Origin: an uncultured Marinobacterium sp.
GTDB taxonomy: Bacteria > Pseudomonadota > Gammaproteobacteria > Pseudomonadales > Balneatricaceae
DNA length: 64,000 nucleotides
Assembly (NCBI GenBank): GCA_947501565.1
Contig: CANMWJ010000013.1
Span: forward strand, 62,001-126,000
Reading direction: 5' to 3'
Shown: positions 55,001 through 61,956 of the stretch, piece by piece
Numbering within the stretch: the first letter of the stretch is position 1
Layout: each line of letters begins with the position of its first letter
Made by a program: the position numbers and the translations under genes
The notes under the pieces: model-generated
Databases searched by the model: none
What the model was told of the DNA's origin: nothing
The model's input: the letters and a program-made list of their open reading frames with translations, nothing else

Positions 55001-55531
55001 CTGGTGATTATGGATATCCGCATGCCGGGGATGGATGGCTACACCTGCGCGGAACGGATCAAACAATGCTCGCCGGAGCTACCGGTTATTGCGCTCACCG
55101 CGTCGGTGATGCAGGATGAGCTGCAGCAGATGAAACACTCACGCTTTGACGCTTACCTGCGCAAACCGGTGCTGAAGAGGGATCTGTTTCAGACATTGAT
55201 GCGTTTCCTGCCGCACGACTATACGGCAGGCGATGCTGAGGTGCCGGTGGTTACCCGCCTTAGCGGAACGGATCTTGCCCCCCACCTGGAGGCTCTGGAA
55301 GGGGCGGTCTACAGCCTGTTTATGCAGTCGATACACAGCAACAACATGGATGCGATCACCGCGTTTGCCAAAGCATTGGCGAAGGTGACGGTGGCCGCGC
55401 AGTGTCCGGCACTAGATCGCTATGCCAGTCTGTTAACGGAAGCTGTGGATAGTTTTAACATCATGGCGATCCGTAAGTTGCTGACTGAATATGAAGCGGC
55501 CTGGGCTGAAGTGGCGAAGTGCGAGGTATAA
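52058..55531 (+). CDS. BvgS-like hybrid sensor kinase with two periplasmic binding domains
   Basis: A 1157-residue protein from ATG 52058. A signal peptide (cut near LQA) precedes two family-3 solute-binding domains (about 33-260 and 275-490), each beginning with a W-x-x-x-NPQI/NHPRIS-type motif. One membrane helix (about 505-525), PAS (about 545-660), HisKA with His690 (SHEIRTPMNAILGF), HATPase_c and a receiver domain with Asp986 (LVIMDIRMPGMDGY) follow. The last 100 residues are helical without a clear HPt histidine. Such Venus-flytrap kinases sense amino acids or other small solutes. It probably controls the HD-GYP protein encoded just before. Confidence 0.92.
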   Translation: MNWLQSLPARQWLQPLLLVLVLCCSGALQAAELPLTQEERDWIAANPQITLGSDYAWPPYDFTDASGRHSGISADFMALIAEKTGLDIQIRSGVWSEVMAQMQAGELDGLACAMKTPERERFLSFTTPYTRMPLAVVVQSDRTDVTSFADLANKTVAVNKGSYLQEWLQANHPEIQLYLTNSNRESLNAVSFAKADAYVGNVGVTTYLINDQYLTNLKIVAELEALQTETSVAIDNQQPLLASIMQKALDAISAEEKRRIRQHWVNASKAQLNNLSAVELRWLQNHPRISYSGASDWLPFERHDRSGKHSGIVAEYLAEVEHQFPLRFIYQPHLGTRAAPVEVISSFLNDPGLAQDYSPIRPYFRAPLVILMKQQEFVNELGDLGKAPIALLDKFNYPQLLKMTYPNSTFVKATSAEQALQMLERGQVVATVLSMPLATHLLKKHHRRDIHIVGKTRVEQALTLYVHNSLPVLHGVLDKALQHVDSTQGAVIAGKWNTLKFAKQVDYWLLAQVAAGLLLVVAVVFYWNLKLKREIERREAVETELREREAQMKVLIDNVPMRIMVTSISGEVLAANAVVLRDFGLTEQEALTKNISDYYVNDDDRAAIKAQLAREGKVLQKVVSMHEANGTVSDMMLSVIPILYNKRLANLSLSLDLSERIAMENALHQAKEQAEAANAAKSEFLANMSHEIRTPMNAILGFTELLREQVNEPRLQDFTRIIQNAGNTLLRLINDILDLSKIEAGKMELSQSACDLRGLLQEIADIFTMNVSKKGIQLLLAVDDNLPDSLLLDTTRLRQVLFNLIGNAVKFTDQGHVRLSAEAINFDEASSKVDLVIRVEDTGMGIASDQLERIFDSFGQQFGQDSEKYGGTGLGLSISQRLVKLMGGEISVSSEPGVGTVFRVQLKGVDIASVQAQKAVASSLAFDSRQVRFEPAHVLVVDDVEDNRALLQQNFADTALQVHCAEDGHTALALLDQHRIDLVIMDIRMPGMDGYTCAERIKQCSPELPVIALTASVMQDELQQMKHSRFDAYLRKPVLKRDLFQTLMRFLPHDYTAGDAEVPVVTRLSGTDLAPHLEALEGAVYSLFMQSIHSNNMDAITAFAKALAKVTVAAQCPALDRYASLLTEAVDSFNIMAIRKLLTEYEAAWAEVAKCEV

Positions 55532-55556
55532 CGCTAAACGTCCAATCCCCCGTCAC

Positions 55557-55588
55557 GTAGGTTGGCGACGAGCGCAGCGACTCCCAAC
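55557..55588 (+). repeat. REP-like palindrome, copy F
   Basis: 32 bp, first subtype, same sequence as copy E. Confidence 0.88.
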
Positions 55589-55609
55589 ACAGGGAAGCAT
55601 AGTAGGCCT

Positions 55610-55641
55610 GTAGGTTGGCCAACGCCCTAGCGTTGCCCAAC
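55610..55641 (+). repeat. REP-like palindrome, copy G
   Basis: 32 bp with a third stem variant, inner part GCCAACGCCCTAGCGTTGCC, with stem pairing kept. Confidence 0.85.
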
Positions 55642-55663
55642 AGTAATGGCGATTAACACTGAT

Positions 55664-55694
55664 GTTGAGCATCGCTGCGCGATGGACAACCTAC
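55664..55694 (-). repeat. REP-like palindrome, copy H
   Basis: 31 bp, minus orientation, second subtype with two changes (GTTGAGCATCG...GATGGACAACC). It is paired head-to-head with copy G. Confidence 0.8.
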
Positions 55695-55807
55695 GACTGT
55701 GCCAGCATTCTATTCAGCGCCTAATCACCCCCTATCTCGTCCGAAAGGGCGATGAGATCGATACATACCGCTATGTGAGGATAGAAGATGATGCTCAATG
55801 CGAACAT

Positions 55808-55844
55808 AAAAAAGCCCCGTCGATCTGAACCGAGCGGGGCTTTT
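55808..55844 (-). terminator. Terminator of ilvA
   Basis: AAAAGCCCCG/CGGGGCTTTT stem with a 15-base loop; on the minus strand it ends in TTTTTT. Confidence 0.88.
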
Positions 55845-55876
55845 CTTGGTGCTCTTTTACCTGCGGCTGAATGTGA

Positions 55877-57394
55877 TCAGCCGAGGAACAGCTTGTACGC
55901 CTGGTTGGCGGTTTCGTCCCAGTAGTTGTAACCGATCTCTTCCAGGAAAGCGATCACGTCCGGACGTTCCGCTTCCGGCACCTGCATACCGACCAGTACG
56001 CGACCATACGCTGCGCCGTGGTTACGGTAGTGGAACATAGAGATGTTCCAGCGGCCGCCCAGCTTGCTGAGGAAGTTCATCAGTGCACCCGGGCGTTCCG
56101 GGAACTCGAAGCGGTAGACCACCTCGTCTGCCATTTGAGCTGGAGCGTGACCACCCACCATATAACGTACGTGCAGCTTGGCGATCTCGTTATCGGTCAG
56201 GTCTTCGACTTCGTAGTCCTGATCGCGCAGCTCCTGCAGCAGACCTTCACGGCCACAACCGGCAGCTTTAGTCTGTACACCGGCAAATACGATTGCGTCG
56301 CTGTCGTCGCTGTAACGGTAGTTAAATTCGGTGATGTTGCGTTTGCCCAGCGCAGAGCAGAACTTCTTGAAGCTGCCCGGACGTTCAGGGATCTTCGCGG
56401 CGATGATCGCTTCGCGGTTTTCACCCAACTCGGAGCGCTCTGCGATATGGCGCAGGCGGTCGAAGTTGACGTTAGCGCCGGAATCGATGGCGATCAGGGT
56501 TTCGCCGGTGCAGCCTTCACGGGCTACGTATTTCTTCAGGCCTGCCACACCGAGGGCGCCTGCCGGCTCACATACGGAACGGGTATCGTCGAAGATATCC
56601 TTGATCGCGGCGCAGATCTCGTCGGTGTTAACGGTAATTACCTCGTCCACGTACTGGCGGGCGATCTCGAACGTATTCTCACCGATCTGAGCCACGGCCA
56701 CGCCGTCAGCAAAGATGCCCACCTGTGGCAGGATCACCCGTTCGTTGGCATCCAGCGCCGCTTTCAGGCAGGCGGAGTCTTCCGACTCAACGCCGATCAC
56801 CTTCACTTCCGGGCGCAGGTATTTGATGTATACGGCAATACCCGCCACCAGGCCGCCACCGCCGACAGGTACGAATACCGCATCGATCGGGCCGCTCTCC
56901 TGACGCAGGATCTCCATCGCGATGGTGCCCTGACCGGCAATCACGTCGGGATCGTCGTATGGGTGTACGTAAACGTAGCCTTTCTCTTCAACCAGCTTCT
57001 GGGAGTGAGCGAAGGCTTCATCAAAGGTGTCGCCGTGCAGGACTACTTTACCGCCACGTGCCTTCACGTTGTTGACCTTGATGTCCGGGGTGGTTTTCGG
57101 CATCACGATGGTCGCTTTTACGCCCATCTCTTTCGCCGACATCGCCAGTCCCTGTGCGTGGTTACCGGCAGATGCTGCCACCACGCCGCATGCTTTTTCC
57201 TCTTCGGTCAGCTGCGCCATCTTGTTGTAGGCGCCGCGTAACTTAAAGGAGAACACCGGTTGTTCGTCTTCACGCTTGAGCAAAATTCGATTCTGCAGGC
57301 GTTCGGTCAGGAGTGGTGCTTCATCCAGCGGAGTTTCTATCGCCACGTCGTAGACGCGGGCTTCGAGGATTTTCTTGATATAACGGTGTGCCAT
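55877..57394 (-). CDS. ilvA: Threonine ammonia-lyase, biosynthetic
   Basis: A 505-residue PLP enzyme that converts threonine to 2-oxobutanoate for isoleucine synthesis. Lys51 in FSFKLRGAYNKM is the PLP lysine, ASAGNHAQGLAMSA and PVGGGGLVAGIA bind the cofactor. Two ACT-like regulatory domains (about 325-410 and 420-500) mark the biosynthetic form, inhibited by isoleucine. The ribosome site before ATG 57394 is weak. It is divergent from rpiA, a common gammaproteobacterial order. Confidence 0.96.
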   Translation of the reverse strand: MAHRYIKKILEARVYDVAIETPLDEAPLLTERLQNRILLKREDEQPVFSFKLRGAYNKMAQLTEEEKACGVVAASAGNHAQGLAMSAKEMGVKATIVMPKTTPDIKVNNVKARGGKVVLHGDTFDEAFAHSQKLVEEKGYVYVHPYDDPDVIAGQGTIAMEILRQESGPIDAVFVPVGGGGLVAGIAVYIKYLRPEVKVIGVESEDSACLKAALDANERVILPQVGIFADGVAVAQIGENTFEIARQYVDEVITVNTDEICAAIKDIFDDTRSVCEPAGALGVAGLKKYVAREGCTGETLIAIDSGANVNFDRLRHIAERSELGENREAIIAAKIPERPGSFKKFCSALGKRNITEFNYRYSDDSDAIVFAGVQTKAAGCGREGLLQELRDQDYEVEDLTDNEIAKLHVRYMVGGHAPAQMADEVVYRFEFPERPGALMNFLSKLGGRWNISMFHYRNHGAAYGRVLVGMQVPEAERPDVIAFLEEIGYNYWDETANQAYKLFLG

Positions 57395-57642
57395 AGGAGT
57401 ATCGAATCTGAATTGCGTGCGGTTTTTAACCGGGTAAAGAGGAAATGGTATCGGGTCGGCTCTATCCTAACAAGGAAAACCCGTAGTTTAGGCGCTAAAT
57501 GGCTGATATCGACCCGCTTTCTGCGGAAAACCGGGGAGGTTGGGTAGCTGAATTTGCCGCTACAAGCGCTGGCGTTCTGTGCGTATAATTTGCGCAATTT
57601 TGCTTCTTACACTTTATAGCTTCTATTGGGGATGCGTGACGC

Positions 57643-58323
57643 ATGACACAAGACGAAATGAAAAAAGCGGTTGGCCAGGCGGCAGTTGATTACATTAAGC
57701 CGCGCCTGGACAAAGACAGCATTGTCGGCGTGGGTACCGGCTCTACCGCGAACTGCTTCATCGATGCACTGGCAGAGATCAAGCACATGTTCGATGGTGC
57801 GGTTGCCAGCTCCGAAGCCACGGCTGAACGTCTGAAAGCCCATGGCATCGAGGTGTACGACATGAACTCCGTTGCTGATATGGATGTCTATGTGGATGGC
57901 GCTGACGAGTTCGACGGTGGCCTGAATCTGGTGAAGGGCGGCGGTGGTGCGCTGACGCGGGAGAAGATCGTCGCGGCGGTCGCGAAAGAGTTTGTTTGCA
58001 TCGTCGACAGCACCAAACGTGTGGACGTGCTCGGAGAATTCCCGTTGCCGGTAGAAGTGATCCCGATGGCACGCTCTCAGGTAGCGCGTGAGCTGGTGAA
58101 ACTGGACTGCATGCCAGTATGGCGTGAGAACTTCATTACCGATAACGGTAACGTGATTCTGGATGTGCACGATCTGGAGATCACCGATCCGAAAGGCCTG
58201 GAAGAACACCTGAACAACATCGTCGGTGTGGTAACCAACGGCCTGTTTGCCCAGCGTGGTGCAGATGTGGTGCTGATGGGTACCGAAGAGGGTGTTGAAA
58301 CCATCAAACTGAATGAAGAGTAA
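57643..58323 (+). CDS. rpiA: Ribose-5-phosphate isomerase A
   Basis: Interconverts ribose 5-phosphate and ribulose 5-phosphate in the pentose phosphate pathway. The 226-residue protein has [36 protein letters not shown] and the [15 protein letters not shown] stretch with catalytic Asp, Glu and Lys. A TATAAT at 57584-57589 is a likely -10 element. It lies 248 bp from divergent ilvA. Confidence 0.96.
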   Translation: MTQDEMKKAVGQAAVDYIKPRLDKDSIVGVGTGSTANCFIDALAEIKHMFDGAVASSEATAERLKAHGIEVYDMNSVADMDVYVDGADEFDGGLNLVKGGGGALTREKIVAAVAKEFVCIVDSTKRVDVLGEFPLPVEVIPMARSQVARELVKLDCMPVWRENFITDNGNVILDVHDLEITDPKGLEEHLNNIVGVVTNGLFAQRGADVVLMGTEEGVETIKLNEE

Positions 58324-58348
58324 GCCGAACGGCTGACAGTTTGAAGTC

Positions 58349-58379
58349 GACTGCCTGAGCTGCAAGGGTTCAGGCAGTC
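58349..58379. terminator. Hairpin after rpiA
   Basis: Perfect 10 bp inverted repeat GACTGCCTGA/TCAGGCAGTC with an 11-base loop between rpiA and the converging small gene. Confidence 0.7.
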
Positions 58380-58401
58380 AGCACATCAGTTCTTAGCGTG
58401 C

Positions 58402-58524
58402 TTAGAACTGGATGTTAGATACTGCGATGCTTGCAGGCATAGTGATCCACGCCAGCGCAACCAGGTTTACCAGAATCCAGCCGAAACCAGAGCTATCGCG
58501 GAAATTTTCGTCGTGAGAAGCCAT
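58402..58524 (-). CDS. 40-residue single-helix membrane protein
   Basis: ATG 58524 has AAAGGGTG upstream and opens a 40-codon gene. The product has a short charged N-terminus (MASHDENFRDSSGFGW) and one hydrophobic helix (about residues 15-36, ILVNLVALAWITMPASIAV). A longer frame to 58602 adds a very charged stretch and is unlikely. The gene has its own long upstream region (271 bp) and a terminator hairpin after it. No family is recognised. Confidence 0.6.
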   Translation of the reverse strand: MASHDENFRDSSGFGWILVNLVALAWITMPASIAVSNIQF

Positions 58525-58795
58525 TTTTTCACCCTTTAAGTAAGTTTCAGAATTTCTTTCCTGTGGGGTTGCAGCGTCGCTCTTACGGCGTATCTTCCGC
58601 ACCCCGGGATTACGCTACAGCATGCGTATCCGATTGCTTTCTGTCCCCGTCTAACCGGCTGGCCGCAGAGATCTTATATGTTTAAAAAGTGCACAGAACT
58701 GTCTTAAGCGGGGGCGATTCTAGCAAGGTGACAGGCAGTTTTGTAGGCTTAAATACCCATAAAAGTTGTATTGATACTAAGGGCGTAAGCCGGAC

Positions 58796-59383
58796 TCAGG
58801 CACTGTGCGCGTGACACCAGTCCCCCGCCATTTTGCGCAGAAGTACCTTGTTGCGGGTGGGATTATCGCGTGTGCCATAGGCGTTAAGGATGCGCTCCAT
58901 CCACCGTAGCGCGCGGGATGGCAGCTGTTGGGGGGTGGCATAGGTCGAGTGGATCAGGAAGGTCTCCTCACTGTAGAGCATACTGGTCACGTCGCCACTG
59001 CGCATATCCACCAGAATCAGCGCTTCCTCCATACCACCGCAGTGATCGCGGGTACCTTTCATCTGCAGCTGCTCATCCAGAATACGGATCGGCACGAAAC
59101 CGCCGCCCAGGTTGCGGAACAGGTGCTTAAATCCGCGGTTGCCCAGTATCTGCTGCAGAATGACGTGCACATAATCGTCGTACATCGGTTCACGCAGGTA
59201 TTGATTGTGGTAACTGCGTAGGTGGGTTACCGAATCGGCGTCGACCAGAATCTCATCATGTTCCGCAAAGGAGAGAAACAGCAGCTCATCGGTGCCTAAT
59301 GTCTGCTCCAGCTCGGTATAGGTCAGGGCCTGTGCATTCAGACTGACGCTGAGAGCGAGCAGAAACAGCAGTATTTTTTTCAT
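58796..59383 (-). CDS. Secreted protein of unknown function
   Basis: A 195-residue protein from ATG 59383 (GGAG seven bases upstream). A signal peptide MKKILLFLLALSVSLNAQA precedes a domain with no recognised family. It has two cysteines in the mature part (DHCGGMEEALI and GDWCHAHSA), which could form a disulphide. It is divergent from the DUF748 gene, 69 bp apart. Confidence 0.65.
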   Translation of the reverse strand: MKKILLFLLALSVSLNAQALTYTELEQTLGTDELLFLSFAEHDEILVDADSVTHLRSYHNQYLREPMYDDYVHVILQQILGNRGFKHLFRNLGGGFVPIRILDEQLQMKGTRDHCGGMEEALILVDMRSGDVTSMLYSEETFLIHSTYATPQQLPSRALRWMERILNAYGTRDNPTRNKVLLRKMAGDWCHAHSA

Positions 59384-59452
59384 GATTTGCTCCATACGTT
59401 TCTCCCCGTTGGCGTTATCATTAGGAGATATTGTTGCCAAAGGAAAGATGGG

Positions 59453-61936
59453 ATGCGTTGGTTACTGGCTCTATTGATACTGGTGTTTTTAACGTTGCAC
59501 AACCTGCCCTACCTGATCAGGGATCAGGCGGTGATCTGGTTGCGCTCGCAAGGCGTTGAAAACGCATCGATAACGGCGTTGAACGTCCATTGGTTGAAGG
59601 GGGCGGTCAGCCTGCAGGGGCTCAATGCGGAACGCGAAGGCCAGCTGCCACTGAAACTGGACCGCCTATGGGTGCAGATCGACTATGCGGCTCTGTCAGA
59701 ACAGCGTGTACTGATCCGCGAAGTAGAGATTAAAGGGTTGCATTCCGGTGTTGCAGAAAAGCAGGATGCGCTCTGGCTGGGTCCGCTTAACCTGACCGCC
59801 TTAGGCGGCAGCGAATCCGCTGAATCTGCTGCACCCGACACCAGCGGTGACGAGCCTTCTCCGTGGCAGGTGGGGATCGACCGTATCACCATCGATGATT
59901 TTGACTGGCGTGCTGCGGTGGCCGGACAGAGCCATCACCTGCAGATCAGCCATGCATCGGTCAGTGATTTTCACCAGTGGCACCAGCAACAACCGACTCT
60001 TGTCGAACTGGACGGTGCGATCAACCGCGCGCCAATCAAGTTGGAGACCCGTTTGGTCCCGCTGCCGGAACATAAACGTTCTGAGTTGAGCATCAAGGTT
60101 GAGGCGTTTCCACTGCAGTCGGTGACTGCGCTGATACAACCTGAGCTGAAAGCGCTGGTGGACCTGGATCTGACCGTGAAGGCGGATCTGCAGGAAGGGC
60201 AGATTCGGATAGCTGAGAAAGGTGAGATCCGCATCAGTGACCTGCAGTGGGCGCAGGCAGATCTGGCGCTGAAACAGAAGCAGCTGGTGTGGAACGGTGA
60301 TGTTGCGCTGGTGCTGGACAACGGCACGCCCCAATCACTTGAAGTGACAGGTGACCTCAATAGCGAAAAAATCCACCTCACACAGGCGGGGCAACAGGTT
60401 GGCCTGAATACGCTGGCACTGGCGACCGAGATCCGCAGCGCCGACATGCAGGCGTTTGAGATTCAGCTACCGCAGCTGGATTTGCAAGGGGTGAACCTGA
60501 GCAAGGCCGGTGCGGAGCTGGTGACCCTGACCGGTCTGAGCCTCAAAGACACCCAGGTGGACCTGCCGCTGCAGGTGAATGCAGCACGCATCGACGCCAC
60601 GGGACTCAAGGTGATGGGCGGCCAGCGGCCGTTCCTGCAACTGCGTGACAGCCGGATCAGCAACCTGCAATTTAAGGACAGCAGCCAGCTTACTATCGGC
60701 GCGGTGCGTCTTGCGGATAGCGAAACCCGTATAACGCTTGATGCTGAAGGTCAGCTGCGCGAGCTGGACTGGTTGCTCAGCCAGCTGCAGCCTGACGCTG
60801 ATCAAAACGCCGATGAGGTGAAAGCGGCAAAAGAGGCGGAAACCGCGGATACGGAATCGGCGCCGCTGGCAGTTCGTCTGAATCAGCTGCAGCTCAGCGG
60901 AAACAACCATATCCGCTTCCGCGATCTGAGCGCGAAGCCCGCCTTCAAAACCGACGTCAACATCGAGGCGTTCACTCTGGGGACGGTGGATACAGTGCGG
61001 GTGCAGCGGACGCCGTTTGATCTGCAAGCGACCATTAACAAGTTTGCCAAGCTCAAGGTGGACGGAGAGATGGAACTGCTCGGTGGCCAGCATAACGGTC
61101 ACTGGACGCTGGACCTGAATGGCTTGGAGATGCCACCGCTGAGCCCTTACGCTGAACGCTTTACCGGTTACTACCTCAACAGCGGACAGTTTAACCTCAG
61201 CAGCAGCGGTAGCATCGACCAGGGTACCATCGAGGGCAGTAACCAGATGCGTATCAATCGTCTGACGGTGGATCAGCGCGACGCCGACCTGGTGGCGCAG
61301 TTCAGTGAGAAGATCACTATGCCGCTGGAAACCGCGATCATGGTGCTGGAGGATAACGACAACAATATCACGCTGGATATCCCGGTTACCGGCTCGTTGG
61401 AGGACCCGTCCTTTGGTTATCAGTCGATCATCAACGATCTGGCCGCGCGTGGCCTGAAAAAAGCGGCGGTGGGTTTTCTGACCAAGTCACTGCAGCCTTA
61501 CGCCACCCTGATATCACTGGCGAGTTCGGCGATGGAAGCCTCAGAGAAGGGGGCCTTTATCACCCTCAACCCTGTGACTTTCCAGCCGGGTAGCAACGCG
61601 CTGAACAGCGATGCGCAGGGTTATCTGGGCAAGCTGGCGGAGATGCTCAACGAGCGTAAAGCGATGCGCCTGAACATCTGTGGTCGCTCAGTGCCCGCTG
61701 ATCGTCAGACCCTGCAAGCGGCGTTGCTGGAAGCCAACAAAAAACGCAAGAAACCGTTGCCGCCGGAAGCGCTAGAGATGGAGCTGACGGAACAGTTGCA
61801 GCAGCTGGCAGAGCAGCGTGCGGAAGAGGTGAAGACGCGGATGGCGCAGTCTGTGGATAGCGGGCGCCTGTTCCTCTGCTTTGCCCAGTACGATGACAAA
61901 GCCGACGCCCAGGCGCGGGTTGAGCTGGGTCTCTGA
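59453..61936 (+). CDS. DUF748/AsmA-like envelope protein
   Basis: An 827-residue protein from ATG 59453, preceded by AGGAAAG. One N-terminal membrane helix (about 3-20) is followed by a long beta-rich periplasmic part of DUF748/AsmA type, with the family segment MPPLSPYAERFTGYYLNSGQ near residues 560-580 and DNNITLDIPVTGSLEDPSFG then YQSIINDL further on. The C-terminus (about 705-825) resembles an OmpA-type domain (TFQPGSNALNSDAQGYLGKL). AsmA-like proteins are linked to lipid transport and outer-membrane integrity. Confidence 0.8.
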   Translation: MRWLLALLILVFLTLHNLPYLIRDQAVIWLRSQGVENASITALNVHWLKGAVSLQGLNAEREGQLPLKLDRLWVQIDYAALSEQRVLIREVEIKGLHSGVAEKQDALWLGPLNLTALGGSESAESAAPDTSGDEPSPWQVGIDRITIDDFDWRAAVAGQSHHLQISHASVSDFHQWHQQQPTLVELDGAINRAPIKLETRLVPLPEHKRSELSIKVEAFPLQSVTALIQPELKALVDLDLTVKADLQEGQIRIAEKGEIRISDLQWAQADLALKQKQLVWNGDVALVLDNGTPQSLEVTGDLNSEKIHLTQAGQQVGLNTLALATEIRSADMQAFEIQLPQLDLQGVNLSKAGAELVTLTGLSLKDTQVDLPLQVNAARIDATGLKVMGGQRPFLQLRDSRISNLQFKDSSQLTIGAVRLADSETRITLDAEGQLRELDWLLSQLQPDADQNADEVKAAKEAETADTESAPLAVRLNQLQLSGNNHIRFRDLSAKPAFKTDVNIEAFTLGTVDTVRVQRTPFDLQATINKFAKLKVDGEMELLGGQHNGHWTLDLNGLEMPPLSPYAERFTGYYLNSGQFNLSSSGSIDQGTIEGSNQMRINRLTVDQRDADLVAQFSEKITMPLETAIMVLEDNDNNITLDIPVTGSLEDPSFGYQSIINDLAARGLKKAAVGFLTKSLQPYATLISLASSAMEASEKGAFITLNPVTFQPGSNALNSDAQGYLGKLAEMLNERKAMRLNICGRSVPADRQTLQAALLEANKKRKKPLPPEALEMELTEQLQQLAEQRAEEVKTRMAQSVDSGRLFLCFAQYDDKADAQARVELGL

Positions 61937-61956
61937 GAGACCCAGCTTTAAAGCCC

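Larger units (their letters stand above)
55532..55876 (+). other. Intergenic region with three REP-like copies and the ilvA terminator
   Basis: A 345-base gap between converging genes. It contains REP-like copies F, G and H and the ilvA terminator. A 60-codon frame from 55646 runs through copy H and the terminator and is not a gene. Confidence 0.8.

Noticed and set aside
55646-55828. A 60-codon frame in the REP-rich gap
   Set aside because: It reads through REP copy H and the ilvA terminator.
56018-57241. A 407-codon open frame antisense to ilvA
   Set aside because: Complete overlap with a conserved enzyme gene and no recognisable protein features.
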